Assembly (NCBI GenBank): GCA_964389005.1
Contig: CAYMCV010000009.1
Span: 1 to 37,335 of the forward strand
Direction of reading: 5' to 3'
DNA length: 37,335 nucleotides
DNA from: CAYMCV01 sp964389005
GTDB taxonomy: Bacteria; Bacillota; Clostridia; Lachnospirales; Lachnospiraceae
Shown here: positions 9,392-17,580 of the stretch, in pieces
How positions within the stretch are numbered: position 1 is the first letter of the stretch
How the letters are laid out: every line of letters begins with the position of its first letter
Program-made: the position numbers and the translations under genes
The notes under the pieces: generated by a model
Seen by the model: only the letters and a program-made list of their open reading frames with translations
Told to the model about the DNA's origin: nothing
Databases searched by the model: none

Positions 9392-9889
9392 TCATCCCTT
9401 CAGGTACAGATTTCTTTGTTCGTCCGTCTTATGACATGCATCTCTACTCTCGCAAAAGTAACATGCACGGCTCATTTTATCTGCCTCATAAATCAAGCGT
9501 GCCAACGGATATTGCATCGCCTGTGCCTCATCGCGGTGCAATAAAATTGCCCGTAAGATATCTTCTTTTTCTTCCATGCCAAAACCGCAATCAGATAAAA
9601 TTTCATCGGCTATCGGTACCGAAGCTTGCTCATGCGGTATCTTGTTCTCATACTGCTTAAATCTGCCGATGTCATGTAAAAGTGCAGCCGCATATATCAA
9701 CTCCTCGGATACACCCAGATTCATTTTGAGATTAAGAATGAGTGCCAGTCGCGCCACATCCAAAAAGTGTGATAAATCATGTTTACAAAAAATGCGCGTT
9801 TCCTCAAGTTGTTTGGTCTTGTGATACGCGCACCGGTATGATTTCGATGTCAGCAATTGATTGATTCTGTCAGAAACAGGCTGCTCCAT
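9392..9889 (-). CDS. HD-domain phosphohydrolase within the folate operon
   Basis: A 165-residue HD-superfamily protein. The metal ligands are visible as H (HDLSHFLDVARLA), the HD pair in ALLHDIGRFKQYEN and a later D in YEADKMSRACYF. The C terminus carries several cysteines (CYFCESRDACH). It sits between folE and folP, with GGAG before the ATG and four bases to folP. The folate pathway needs removal of phosphates from dihydroneopterin triphosphate between FolE and FolB, and no Nudix enzyme for that step is present here. A role in that step is therefore an attractive inference but is not shown by the sequence. Confidence 0.85.
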   Translation of the reverse strand: MEQPVSDRINQLLTSKSYRCAYHKTKQLEETRIFCKHDLSHFLDVARLALILNLKMNLGVSEELIYAAALLHDIGRFKQYENKIPHEQASVPIADEILSDCGFGMEEKEDILRAILLHRDEAQAMQYPLARLIYEADKMSRACYFCESRDACHKTDEQRNLYLKG

Positions 9890-9928
9890 GGTTTCTTCTC
9901 CATTCCGTTATAAAAGCGCGCTTCGCGC

Positions 9929-10486
9929 CTATCTTCTCAACATATCAAAAAACAGATTCTGCAGTGCGGTATTCTCCGTAAAAGCGCCGCGTGATACCAT
10001 GGTAACCGTTTTGCTGCCGGGCTTCTTGACCCCACGCATCGTCATGCAGAGATGTTCCGCTTCCACAACCACCATTACCCCCTGCGGTTGTAAGTATTCC
10101 ATCATTGCATCTGCAATCTGTGCCGTCATCTGCTCTTGTAATTGCGGGCGCTTCGCATACACTTCCACTGTTCTTGCCAACTTACTCAATCCGACAACTT
10201 CTCCATTCGGTATGTATGCAACATGCGCTTTCCCGAAGAACGGCATCAGATGGTGCTCACAAACAGAGTAAAAAGGAATATCCTTTTCAAGTACCATCTC
10301 ATTATCAGCCACATGAAAGGTCTTCGATAAATGGTGTTCCGCCGTCTCGTCCATTCCGGCAAAAATTTCTTCATACATTTTCGCAATACGTTCCGGTGTA
10401 TCCTGAAGCCCCTCTCTGTTAACATCTTCTCCGATTCCCAAAAGCAACATTTTGACTGCTTCTTCGATTATTTTTTTATCTACCAT
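9929..10486 (-). CDS. folE: GTP cyclohydrolase I
   Basis: FolE converts GTP to 7,8-dihydroneopterin triphosphate, the first committed step of folate synthesis. The start MVDKKIIEE is chosen because AGGAG lies six bases upstream; a longer frame extends 82 codons back into folC but reads as folC shadow. The 185-residue protein has RIAKMYEEIF, VLEKDIPFYSVCEHHLMPFFGKAHVAYIP (zinc and catalytic Cys/His, in two segments), GLSKLARTVEVYAKRPQLQE, MVVVEAEHLCMTMRG with the second zinc cysteine, and TVTMVSRGAF. It lies 40 bases after folC and about the same distance before the HD gene. Confidence 0.96.
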   Translation of the reverse strand: MVDKKIIEEAVKMLLLGIGEDVNREGLQDTPERIAKMYEEIFAGMDETAEHHLSKTFHVADNEMVLEKDIPFYSVCEHHLMPFFGKAHVAYIPNGEVVGLSKLARTVEVYAKRPQLQEQMTAQIADAMMEYLQPQGVMVVVEAEHLCMTMRGVKKPGSKTVTMVSRGAFTENTALQNLFFDMLRR

Positions 10487-10526
10487 GATTGACTCCTGAT
10501 CAAAGAACCATGCGCCGCGTTTGTAA

Positions 10527-11825
10527 CTACTTGTGTCTCTCGTGGTGCTGTTCGTATTTTTGTTTGACTTCTGAAAGATAAGACAAGGAACCGAAACAAA
10601 TGATGACTCCATCATCCTGCACCAACAACTCCGCCAATTCCAAGGCTTCCGAGACGCTGTCTGCCGCAGTAACAGAAGAATGATAATGACACCACTCATT
10701 CGCCAGTTCCAATGCCGATAATGCACGCGCACGAATCGGCGGTGTAATGGTAATTACTGCATTCGGAATTGTTGACACTTGTCGAATGATTCTGTCGTAC
10801 TCCTTATCTTTCAACACTCCCATTATAAAGACTATCTTACGGTTTGTAAAATAAAACCGTATCGTTTCCGCAAGTTTTTTGGCGGCAGCTTCATTATGTG
10901 CGCCATCGACAATCACGAGCGGCTTCCTGGATACAATACTAAAGCGGCCAAACCACTCCGTATGCGAGAAAGCCTCTTTTAATTTGTCTTCTTTTACACC
11001 GAATCCGCATTCCGAAAGCGCATCCAAAGCCTCCAGTGCAAGTATGGCGTTTTGTTGCTGATAGGTACCCAATAAATGAAATGCAATATTCTTGTGATTT
11101 TGATACGTTAATACTTGCTTGTCTTTTTGTTCCTTTAACCCTCGTATATAGGAAACATCCGCGATACGCAGCGGAATGTGAAGTTCATCGCATTTATCTC
11201 GTATCACATTTGTAACTTCATCCTCCTGTACGGCGCTGACTGCAATACAACCCTTCTTCAAGATGCCTGCTTTTTCAGAAGCAATTGCAGTTAAGTCATC
11301 ACCCAAATACGACATATGGTCCATACTGACAGATGTTAAGATTGCCACCTTGGGTGTCGGAATACAGTTGGTCGCATCCAATCTTCCGCCCATGCCGACT
11401 TCCAATACCACAATATCACATTTTTTGCGTGCAAAATACCAAAATGCCAATGCCGTCTCCATCTCAAATACGGTCGGCAAGCGACGAAAATCTGCACCTT
11501 TTGCATCACAAAGTTGAAAAATCAGAGACAGTCCCTCTGCAACCGCCGTCTTCGGAATCGGTTTTCGACAGTATGTGATGCGTTCACGATAATCACATAC
11601 TGCGGGCGACGTATATCGCCCAACCTTGTAACCTTGTGTGCATAAGGCTTCCGACACAAAGGCGGCAACCGAACCTTTTCCGTTCGTACCCGTAATATGA
11701 ACAAATTGCAGTTGCCGCTCCGGATGTCCCATCACCTGCAGCAGGTCTTCCATAGCTTCCAAGCCCGGAACGCTTCCTCTACATGATAAGAGATTCAATT
11801 GTTCCAATGCCGCTTCATATTTCAC
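10527..11825 (-). CDS. folC: folylpolyglutamate synthase / dihydrofolate synthase
   Basis: The enzyme adds glutamate to dihydropteroate and folates using ATP. The 432 residues are normal for FolC: HITGTNGKGSVAAF (P-loop), GRYTSPAVCDYRERI, VVLEVGMGGRLDATN, ILTSVSMDHMSYLG, ASEKAGILKKG, GRFSIVSRKPLVIVDGAHNEAAA and FIMGVLKDK. The start is a GTG, preceded by GGAGG at a spacing of about eight bases. It is the first gene of the five-gene folate operon. A possible promoter lies in the 83-base gap upstream, but it is weak. Confidence 0.96.
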   Translation of the reverse strand: MKYEAALEQLNLLSCRGSVPGLEAMEDLLQVMGHPERQLQFVHITGTNGKGSVAAFVSEALCTQGYKVGRYTSPAVCDYRERITYCRKPIPKTAVAEGLSLIFQLCDAKGADFRRLPTVFEMETALAFWYFARKKCDIVVLEVGMGGRLDATNCIPTPKVAILTSVSMDHMSYLGDDLTAIASEKAGILKKGCIAVSAVQEDEVTNVIRDKCDELHIPLRIADVSYIRGLKEQKDKQVLTYQNHKNIAFHLLGTYQQQNAILALEALDALSECGFGVKEDKLKEAFSHTEWFGRFSIVSRKPLVIVDGAHNEAAAKKLAETIRFYFTNRKIVFIMGVLKDKEYDRIIRQVSTIPNAVITITPPIRARALSALELANEWCHYHSSVTAADSVSEALELAELLVQDDGVIICFGSLSYLSEVKQKYEQHHERHK

Positions 11826-11866
11826 CTAAAAATCCTCCATCAAAACTGTTATAATTCGCACAAATA

Positions 11867-11888
11867 GGGCAGGATGCAACCCCTGCCC
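11867..11888. other. GC-rich hairpin upstream of folC
   Basis: GGGCAGG and CCTGCCC form a perfect 7-bp stem with an 8-base loop in the 83-base gap between the PH-domain gene and folC. It may end the upstream transcript, but no clear U-tract follows on the minus strand (TATTTG only). It is too small to match a tetrahydrofolate riboswitch. Confidence 0.4.
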
Positions 11889-11908
11889 CAATTATATCGA
11901 TATCCTTA

Positions 11909-12307
11909 TTATATATCTACATCTGTAATATCTTCCATTACACCCGTTCCGATATCCAACATGCTCACGGTTCTTCTGCGAATTCTGGCTTCTTCCGATG
12001 TTTTTAACAGGTAATTCTTAATATCCGCAGAGTGTTTGATATGTTTCAATTCCAACTTCGGATGCGTCGTATCTCCCGTATAACAAACGACAGTTCCCAG
12101 CCCAAACCATCTCTCGAAGAATCCGCGGAACAGTTCCACGTCTTGAATTTTGTACAAGTAGCAGTCGTTCTCCACTTTGGTAAAAAAGCCGGATTCTATC
12201 GATAATACATCTTGTTTCACCTTATACTTCGTAAATGTAAAAGGTAAACCAAAAAAAACCCATCTTTTTCGCTCCATCTTGATAATGCTCTGATCTTCCA
12301 TTCCCAT
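11909..12307 (-). CDS. PH-domain (DUF304-like) protein
   Basis: A 132-residue protein that resembles single-domain bacterial PH proteins: FTKYKVKQDVLSIESGFFTKVENDCYLYKIQDVELFRGFFERWFG (read as successive beta strands) followed by GTVVCYTGDTTHPKLELKHIKHSADIKNYL. It lacks the membrane helices of many DUF304 proteins, so it would be cytosolic. An AGGGCATGGG site precedes the ATG. It lies six bases after the radical SAM gene and is probably in one operon with it. The molecular role is unknown. Confidence 0.7.
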   Translation of the reverse strand: MGMEDQSIIKMERKRWVFFGLPFTFTKYKVKQDVLSIESGFFTKVENDCYLYKIQDVELFRGFFERWFGLGTVVCYTGDTTHPKLELKHIKHSADIKNYLLKTSEEARIRRRTVSMLDIGTGVMEDITDVDI

Positions 12308-12313
12308 GCCCTC

Positions 12314-12958
12314 CTATTGTTTGCTTCTGTTGCGATATGCGACCGGATCAATATATGTAAAACGTTCCATATCCGTAAATCCCATCTCTGTAAGTTGTAT
12401 AACCTCCTGCTCCTGTTCTTCCTTCGTAACATATCCCGGGATTACGGGAACACGAATGTGTATTCGTTCATTACCAATCGTTTGGAGCAGTTTGGTTAAA
12501 TTCTGTATGACCTGTATATTATCAGCACCGGTATATGCTTTGTAAATCTGCGGATTCAAACTCTTAATATCAATGATGTAGTAGTCAACCGCCGACAACC
12601 CCTTCTCAATTTGCGACCAAGGAACGTTGAGTGCGGTCTCGACCGTAATCTTCCATCCGTTGGGATACATTTCTGCAAATTCTTTGATAAACTCAATATG
12701 TAAAAGTGAATCTCCTCCGCCAAATGTCAGTCCGCCTCCGGTTGCCAAAAAGTACAAATCATCAACCTTAACAATTTCATAGAGTTCCTCACAGGTGATT
12801 CTCTTGCAATGATCGGGACAAATGCGCATATGTGAATTGAGGCACATTTTACAGTCAAGCGGACAACCGTAAGCTCCGACTAACGTCGTCACACCGATTC
12901 CGTCAACCCGCATACGCAGTCGTGTCGCTGAAGCATAGGGCAAGGTATGCTTACTCAT
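12314..12958 (-). CDS. radical SAM protein, glycyl-radical-activase-like
   Basis: The start is set at MSKHTLPY, preceded by GAGGAAA; upstream in-frame ATGs run into the previous gene. The 214-residue protein has the radical SAM cluster motif in YGCPLDCKMCLN (CxxxCxxC). GGGLTFGGGD corresponds to the GGE-type SAM-binding motif of glycyl-radical-enzyme activases, followed by TALNVPW, YYIIDIKSLN and IRVPVIPGYV. It has no extra ferredoxin or SPASM domain. No glycyl radical enzyme is nearby, so the target is unclear. The ATG overlaps the stop of the upstream Cys-motif gene by eight bases (ATGAGTAA), implying tight translational coupling. Confidence 0.85.
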   Translation of the reverse strand: MSKHTLPYASATRLRMRVDGIGVTTLVGAYGCPLDCKMCLNSHMRICPDHCKRITCEELYEIVKVDDLYFLATGGGLTFGGGDSLLHIEFIKEFAEMYPNGWKITVETALNVPWSQIEKGLSAVDYYIIDIKSLNPQIYKAYTGADNIQVIQNLTKLLQTIGNERIHIRVPVIPGYVTKEEQEQEVIQLTEMGFTDMERFTYIDPVAYRNRSKQ

Positions 12959-13594
12959 CGATTTCCTCATTGAGTTCAACATCACCGCTCAGAAGTTCGT
13001 CGTCGTCGAAGTTCTCACCTTCCAATATAATACCACCCATAAGATCATCATTATTCATGTCGTCTGTGGGTAAAATGTACTCTTCATCAGTCGCTTCCTC
13101 TGTTGGCTCCTCGGACATTTTTCCGCCAAGTTCTTCCGATGGTTCCTCTGATTCAGAGCATTCCTGTGACTCAGGTGCAGGCATATCACCCGCCAGTTCT
13201 TCGATTGAGGTCGGTACCACTCCGTCAACATCCATGTTAACCGGAACATCGCCGGCAATACTCGGCTCCGGATTGGCGGAATTCCAAATGGATTCTATTC
13301 CTTCACCAATCGCTTCGGTTACAGCACATCCGCTCATCGTCAACGTCGCTCCCATGGATATCCCCATAATTGCAACCGCTTTGCCCATATTCTGTTTTGC
13401 TTTTAACTCTCTCTCNNNNNNNNNNNNNNNNNNNNNNNNNNNNNNNNNNNNNGAAGCTCCGATTCACACTTCGGACAGGTTCCTCTGCAGTCCCCTTGGT
13501 GTGTACATTCCGAAACCGCAAACGCGATATCATTCTGTTCAGCGATTTTCCTTCTGATTTCCTTCAATGCACGACACTTTTCTTTTCCTCTCAT
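12951..13594 (-). CDS. Cys-motif protein with hydrophobic/lipobox-like segment and acidic tail, interrupted by N run
   Basis: One gene appears as two pieces because of 37 N at 13416-13452. The first part starts at ATG 13594 (GGAGG upstream) with MRGKEKCRALKEIRRKIAEQ and a cysteine cluster CTHQGDCRGTCPKC (C-x5-C-x3-C-x2-C), likely zinc or Fe-S binding. After the gap the frame continues as ERELKAKQNMGKAVAIMGIS, then a hydrophobic stretch ending TMSGC, which resembles a lipobox but lies far from the N terminus. The remaining ~125 residues are very acidic (EEPSEELGGKMSEEPTEE). The gap length of 37 puts the two parts out of frame, so the true gap should be 2 modulo 3. Function unknown. Confidence 0.75.
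13416..13452. other. 37-base assembly gap (N run)
   Basis: The unresolved bases lie inside the Cys-motif gene. The reading frames on the two sides agree only if the missing length is 2 modulo 3, so 37 cannot be the exact size. Confidence 0.95.
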
Positions 13595-13657
13595 AACATC
13601 CTCCGTTCTCTGACGCACTTCCTCGAAGAAAAAAACTACTTCTATTTTACGTCTTTT

Positions 13658-13686
13658 TGTATAAAAAAGGAAGTGCTATCAGTCAA
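13658..13686 (-). promoter_or_regulatory. predicted promoter of the Cys-motif/radical SAM/PH operon
   Basis: On the minus strand, TTGACT (13686-13681) and TATACA (13663-13658) are 17 bases apart, about 64 bases upstream of the ATG at 13594. Good sigma-A match, divergent from the pyrB promoter. Confidence 0.65.
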
Positions 13687-13720
13687 AAAAAATATTTTGT
13701 CTGTTTTTGTGTTTTTGCGC

Positions 13721-13749
13721 TTGTACGCTAATTTTCACTATGCTATCAT
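13721..13749 (+). promoter_or_regulatory. predicted promoter of pyrBI
   Basis: TTGTAC (13721-13726) and TATCAT (13744-13749) are 17 bases apart, leaving a leader of about 45 bases before the ATG at 13800. The leader is too short for a PyrR-type attenuator and none is visible. Confidence 0.5.
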
Positions 13750-13799
13750 GTATTAGATACGAACAAGATTATGTATTTTATGGAAGAAAGGAATTATTT

Positions 13800-14717
13800 A
13801 TGCGACATTTGATGAGTCCTCTTGATTTTACGACAGATGAACTTGATCGACTGTTTGATTTGGCAACCGATATCGAACAACATCCGCAGAAATATGCACA
13901 TGCCTGCGAAGGTAAGAAGTTAGCCACCTGTTTCTACGAGCCAAGCACGAGAACAAGACTTAGTTTTGAAGCTGCAATGATTAATCTGGGCGGCCATGTC
14001 ATCGGCTTTTCCGATGCATCCTGCTCCTCCGCCTCCAAAGGCGAGAGCGTTTCCGATACCATTCGAATGATTTCCTGCTATGCAGATATCTGTGCAATGC
14101 GTCATCCCAAAGAAGGTGCCCCCATGGTTGCCGCTTCCAAATCCCGCATTCCGGTTGTAAATGCCGGCGATGGCGGACATCAACATCCAACCCAGACTTT
14201 AACGGATTTATTGACCATTCGTTCCCTGAAGGGGCGTTTATCTCATTTTACCATTGGTCTTTGCGGCGACTTGAAATTCGGTCGTACCGTTCACTCATTG
14301 ATTCACGCGCTGATGCGCTACGAAGATATTTCCTTCGTCTTTATCTCACCGGAAGAACTTCGAATTCCGGATTATATCATTGAAACCCTCAAAGAGAACA
14401 ACATATCCTATCGCGAAGTTATCCGTTTGGAAGAAGTTCTTCCCGACTTGGACTTGTTATATATGACACGTGTTCAGAGAGAACGTTTCTTTAATGAAGA
14501 AGATTACGTTCGTTTGAAGGATTTTTATGTGCTGGATAAGGCAAAAATGGAACTTGCAAATGACGATATGTTGGTACTCCACCCGTTACCGCGCGTCAAT
14601 GAAATCTCAGTGGAAGTCGATGAAGATGCGCGTGCCGTTTACTTTAAGCAGGTACAGTACGGTGTCTATGTCCGTATGGCACTGATACTGACGCTTTTGG
14701 AACTCACGGTTGATTAA
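13800..14717 (+). CDS. pyrB: aspartate carbamoyltransferase catalytic chain
   Basis: PyrB condenses carbamoyl phosphate and aspartate in pyrimidine synthesis. The start MRHLMSPLDF is preceded by AAAGGA at 13787-13792; an earlier in-frame ATG at 13707 lies before the promoter and is rejected. The 305 residues contain FYEPSTRTRLSFEAAM (carbamoyl phosphate site), SSASKGES, AGDGGHQHPTQTLTDL, GDLKFGRTVHSL, YMTRVQRERF and HPLPRVNEIS. It is followed after 20 bases by pyrI, its regulatory partner. Confidence 0.97.
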   Translation: MRHLMSPLDFTTDELDRLFDLATDIEQHPQKYAHACEGKKLATCFYEPSTRTRLSFEAAMINLGGHVIGFSDASCSSASKGESVSDTIRMISCYADICAMRHPKEGAPMVAASKSRIPVVNAGDGGHQHPTQTLTDLLTIRSLKGRLSHFTIGLCGDLKFGRTVHSLIHALMRYEDISFVFISPEELRIPDYIIETLKENNISYREVIRLEEVLPDLDLLYMTRVQRERFFNEEDYVRLKDFYVLDKAKMELANDDMLVLHPLPRVNEISVEVDEDARAVYFKQVQYGVYVRMALILTLLELTVD

Positions 14718-14737
14718 CATTCAGAAAGGAGCCGCTT

Positions 14738-15172
14738 ATGCTTAACGTTGGAAAAATTGAGGAGGGTTTTGTGCTTGATCATATCAAAGCCGGCAAAAGT
14801 CTCTCTATATATCATCACCTACAACTGGACAAACAAGACTGTACCGTTGCTATTATCAAGAATGCCAAGAGTAATAAAATGGGTAAAAAAGACATTTTAA
14901 AAGTGGAATGTGACATTGAAGAAATGGATTTGGATGTTTTGGCGGTCATCGACCATAACATTACCGTCAATGTCATCAAGGACGGTGCCATCGTATCCAA
15001 GAAAGAATTGGTTCTGCCGAAAGAAATCAAGAATATCTTCAAATGTAAAAATCCTCGTTGCATTACCTCGATTGAGCAGGAACTGCCACACATCTTCGTG
15101 CTTGCGGATGAGGACAAGGAAGTTTATCGATGTAAATACTGCGAAGAAAAATGCACAGAGAATATGTTTTAA
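14738..15172 (+). CDS. pyrI: aspartate carbamoyltransferase regulatory chain
   Basis: The 144-residue protein has the N-terminal allosteric domain (IEEGFVLDHIKAGKSLSIYH) that binds nucleotides. The C-terminal zinc domain has four cysteines in CKNPRC and CKYCEEKC; it docks to PyrB. AAAGGAG precedes the ATG. Its presence indicates an allosterically regulated PyrB/PyrI holoenzyme as in enterobacteria and many Clostridia. It is the last gene of the unit and is followed by a terminator. Confidence 0.96.
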   Translation: MLNVGKIEEGFVLDHIKAGKSLSIYHHLQLDKQDCTVAIIKNAKSNKMGKKDILKVECDIEEMDLDVLAVIDHNITVNVIKDGAIVSKKELVLPKEIKNIFKCKNPRCITSIEQELPHIFVLADEDKEVYRCKYCEEKCTENMF

Positions 15173-15186
15173 TCATCCAAGATAAC

Positions 15187-15222
15187 AGTGCCGACCACGA
15201 AATGTGGCCGGCACTATTTTTA
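15187..15222 (+). terminator. intrinsic terminator after pyrI
   Basis: AGTGCCG pairs with CGGCACT and an inner CCAC with GTGG around a GAAAT loop, followed by ATTTTTAATT. The T-tract runs into the stop codon of the convergent AAA ATPase gene. Confidence 0.85.
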
Positions 15223-16620
15223 ATTAATCACAATATCAACCAAATCTTCTTTACGAAGCGTCACCAAATCCTCCTCTGTCACATTCGTCAACTGAACAAT
15301 ACGTGCCGCATGATTCGATATCGCATGTTCAAAATAATTTCGCACGTCACGCGCATTGGCTTGCTTTCCGTCACAGTTCTCGGCACGTTCGCTAAAGAAC
15401 CGAAGTGCTTCCTCCTCTGCATCCGACGATAGGCGATAGTCTTTTCCCTCACACATACTGTGCAAAATTCGTATCTGTTCCGCCGGTGAATAATCCTCAA
15501 AAGCAATGAATTTGTTGAATCTGGATTTGAGTCCCGGATTGGAGTTCAAAAACTGCTTCATCAAATCGGGATATCCTGCTACAATAACCACCAAATCATC
15601 ACGTTGGTCTTCCATTGCCTTTAAGAGTGTATCTACCGCTTCCTGCCCGAAATCACCCTCACTTTTATTAACGACAAGTGTATACGCTTCATCAATAAAC
15701 AATACTCCGCCCTTGGCTCTGGATACCACTTCCATAACACTGACTGCAGTCTGTCCGACATACCCCTTGACCAGACCGGAACGGTCTACTTCGACCAATT
15801 GTCCTTGGCTCAGCACCCCCATACAGCGATAGATTTCTGCCAGGATTCTTGCGACTGTTGTCTTACCGGTTCCGGGATTTCCCGTAAAAACCATATGCAT
15901 CGATACGTCAATTCCTTGCATACCGCGTTCTTTTCGCATCTTCTGTACGCGAACCAAATTAATCAGACCATGAATTTCTTTTTTTACATTGGCGAGTCCC
16001 ACCATTGCATCGAATTCTTCCAACAATTGTTGTAATTTTTCCGGGTCTTCTTTCATTCGATTCTCAACAAGAGGAGTATAGAGTCTGCGCTCCGGCATAA
16101 TAAACACGCGATTTTTCACCAAATACTGCTCTAAATGTCCCTCGTATTCCGTAAAGGCCATCGTTGCCTCGTATCCTGTATTCTGATATGTAGAAAGCAT
16201 GGTCTTCCCGAACATTAGGAACGTATCTACCAGAATCTGTGCTTTCTGATTCTCATACGGATCCGGAATAATTGCATGTTGCGCATCGGCAATGGCGGCA
16301 TATTGGATGATATTCGGAACGGATTCCAAAAACGTTTCCTCCAATCGTTCGCGCCGCTTCAAAATCTCCATGTCCTTCTTCGAAGAAAACACGCCGAGAT
16401 ATTTTTCCATAATCGCCTGTTCTTCGGTCGATATCTCACCGTCGGAACCGGCAAGATAAATTGCGGTCTTCAACAATTCATAGCGAAAACTTTCGCGCAA
16501 CGACTCCGGACGTAATCTCCCATACGGTGTATCAATACTGATGACTCTTGCCTCAACCAATTCCTTGCATATGTCATCGCAATATGCAATCATTTCTTCC
16601 AATTTCTTTTCCTGTGCCAT
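15220..16620 (-). CDS. AAA ATPase, CbbX/SpoVK-like, with TerB-like N-terminal domain
   Basis: Of 466 residues, about 45-95 resemble a TerB-type helical domain (TAIYLAGSDGEISTEEQAIM). From about residue 205 a CbxX/CfqX-type AAA domain follows: VGLANVKKEIHGLI, VFTGNPGTGKTTVARILAEI (Walker A), GVLFIDEAYTLV (Walker B), VIVAGYPDLMKQFL and LKSRFNKFIAFEDY (arginine finger region). Such ATPases remodel protein complexes, but the client here is unknown. The ATG follows GGGGG. It is 12 bases after the G3E GTPase gene, so probably co-transcribed with the two GTPases. Confidence 0.88.
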   Translation of the reverse strand: MAQEKKLEEMIAYCDDICKELVEARVISIDTPYGRLRPESLRESFRYELLKTAIYLAGSDGEISTEEQAIMEKYLGVFSSKKDMEILKRRERLEETFLESVPNIIQYAAIADAQHAIIPDPYENQKAQILVDTFLMFGKTMLSTYQNTGYEATMAFTEYEGHLEQYLVKNRVFIMPERRLYTPLVENRMKEDPEKLQQLLEEFDAMVGLANVKKEIHGLINLVRVQKMRKERGMQGIDVSMHMVFTGNPGTGKTTVARILAEIYRCMGVLSQGQLVEVDRSGLVKGYVGQTAVSVMEVVSRAKGGVLFIDEAYTLVVNKSEGDFGQEAVDTLLKAMEDQRDDLVVIVAGYPDLMKQFLNSNPGLKSRFNKFIAFEDYSPAEQIRILHSMCEGKDYRLSSDAEEEALRFFSERAENCDGKQANARDVRNYFEHAISNHAARIVQLTNVTEEDLVTLRKEDLVDIVIN

Positions 16621-16632
16621 ATCAATCCCCCG

Positions 16633-17565
16633 TTATTGTGTCAAATTGAGTATCTCCTCTTTCGGCTTTTTGGCCGGTTGAATATCAAGCGCGTACAGCA
16701 CAGGACCGACTCCCTTGTAATCCTTCCAGAACTCCTGTCTGACTTCGGCTGTCACAGTAATCCAATCCTTTTCCTGCAATTCTTCCGCGCGATCGTACTT
16801 ACATACAAATCCCATAAAAAACATATCCTGCGCGCAACAATTCATTGCGGTTCTGCCCGGAACAAAATGCCCCTTCGGAAAGTCTGCCGGACGCAATACC
16901 GTTGCTAAAAATCGAATTTTCTTTCCCTGATATCGTTCCGGCGAGTCCATCACATCAAAGAACCAGACTCCGTAAGAACGATCGTTTAATTCTATGATAT
17001 CTTTGTTCACATCATACGGCAATTCTTCTTCCAACGTCACATTGACTTCACCGTTGGAATCCTCGAACACAATCTCTGCCTCACGATTCATTGCCATCAT
17101 ATTCTTCTTATATGTGGCAAGTTCGGCGATTCCGTCACATCTGTTAAAAATAATCAGCTCCGAGAATCGCACCATTTGTGCAAACATCGATCGCATATTC
17201 GTAAAATAAGAGGAGAATGTCGTCGCATCTATTACCGTTACCTGCTGATCAATTTTCCAATGCCACGGCAACTTCAAATCCTGCGGTGACCACATTCCGT
17301 TATACTCTATCAGAATTCTTTCCGGCTTATATTTCTTTTCCATCTCCAAAAAGTATGGTGCTTGTAATTGTTCTTTGCTCTCTACAACTTCCAGAGCGGT
17401 ATTGGTTCTTTGGAGTAATTGTTCATCGTAAGAAGTCTCTCCCTCCTCACACAACAATAACAGCGTTTTTCCCTTGGTTTGGAAATACTCTTGTTGCATG
17501 GTAAAAATGATGAACTCCGTCTTTCCGCTTTCCAAAAAACCATTCACAATAAAAACCGATTTCAT
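16633..17565 (-). CDS. G3E-type GTPase fused to TIGR03943/YcgQ-like domain
   Basis: The 310-residue protein begins with a CobW-like P-loop, FIVNGFLESGKTEFI. Unlike its neighbour it has no CxCC metal motif after it (EYNGMWSPQDL is at the corresponding place). It continues with VTVIDATTFSSYF and IIFNRCDG, a guanine-specificity-like stretch. The C-terminal ~115 residues (YGVWFFDVMDSPERYQGKKI, ATVLRPADF, MNCCAQDMFFMGFVCKYDRA, DWITVTAEV) resemble the soluble C-terminal domain of TIGR03943/DUF1980 (YcgQ) proteins, which normally follows membrane helices and accompanies a permease. GGAGG precedes the ATG. A metal-related role is inferred. Confidence 0.75.
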   Translation of the reverse strand: MKSVFIVNGFLESGKTEFIIFTMQQEYFQTKGKTLLLLCEEGETSYDEQLLQRTNTALEVVESKEQLQAPYFLEMEKKYKPERILIEYNGMWSPQDLKLPWHWKIDQQVTVIDATTFSSYFTNMRSMFAQMVRFSELIIFNRCDGIAELATYKKNMMAMNREAEIVFEDSNGEVNVTLEEELPYDVNKDIIELNDRSYGVWFFDVMDSPERYQGKKIRFLATVLRPADFPKGHFVPGRTAMNCCAQDMFFMGFVCKYDRAEELQEKDWITVTAEVRQEFWKDYKGVGPVLYALDIQPAKKPKEEILNLTQ

Positions 17566-17580
17566 GACTGCCTCCGCTTC

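Noticed and set aside
10486..10732. 82-codon N-terminal extension of the folE frame into folC
   Set aside because: It is antisense-free overlap with folC in another frame, has no ribosome site at its start, and FolE proteins begin near MVDKKIIEE, which has AGGAG upstream.
11826..11908. Tetrahydrofolate riboswitch upstream of the folate operon
   Set aside because: The gap is only 83 bases with one simple 7-bp hairpin; the conserved THF riboswitch core is not present.
13707..13799. Longer pyrB start at 13707
   Set aside because: The predicted promoter lies downstream of it, and the ATG at 13800 has a proper AAAGGA site and matches the family N terminus.
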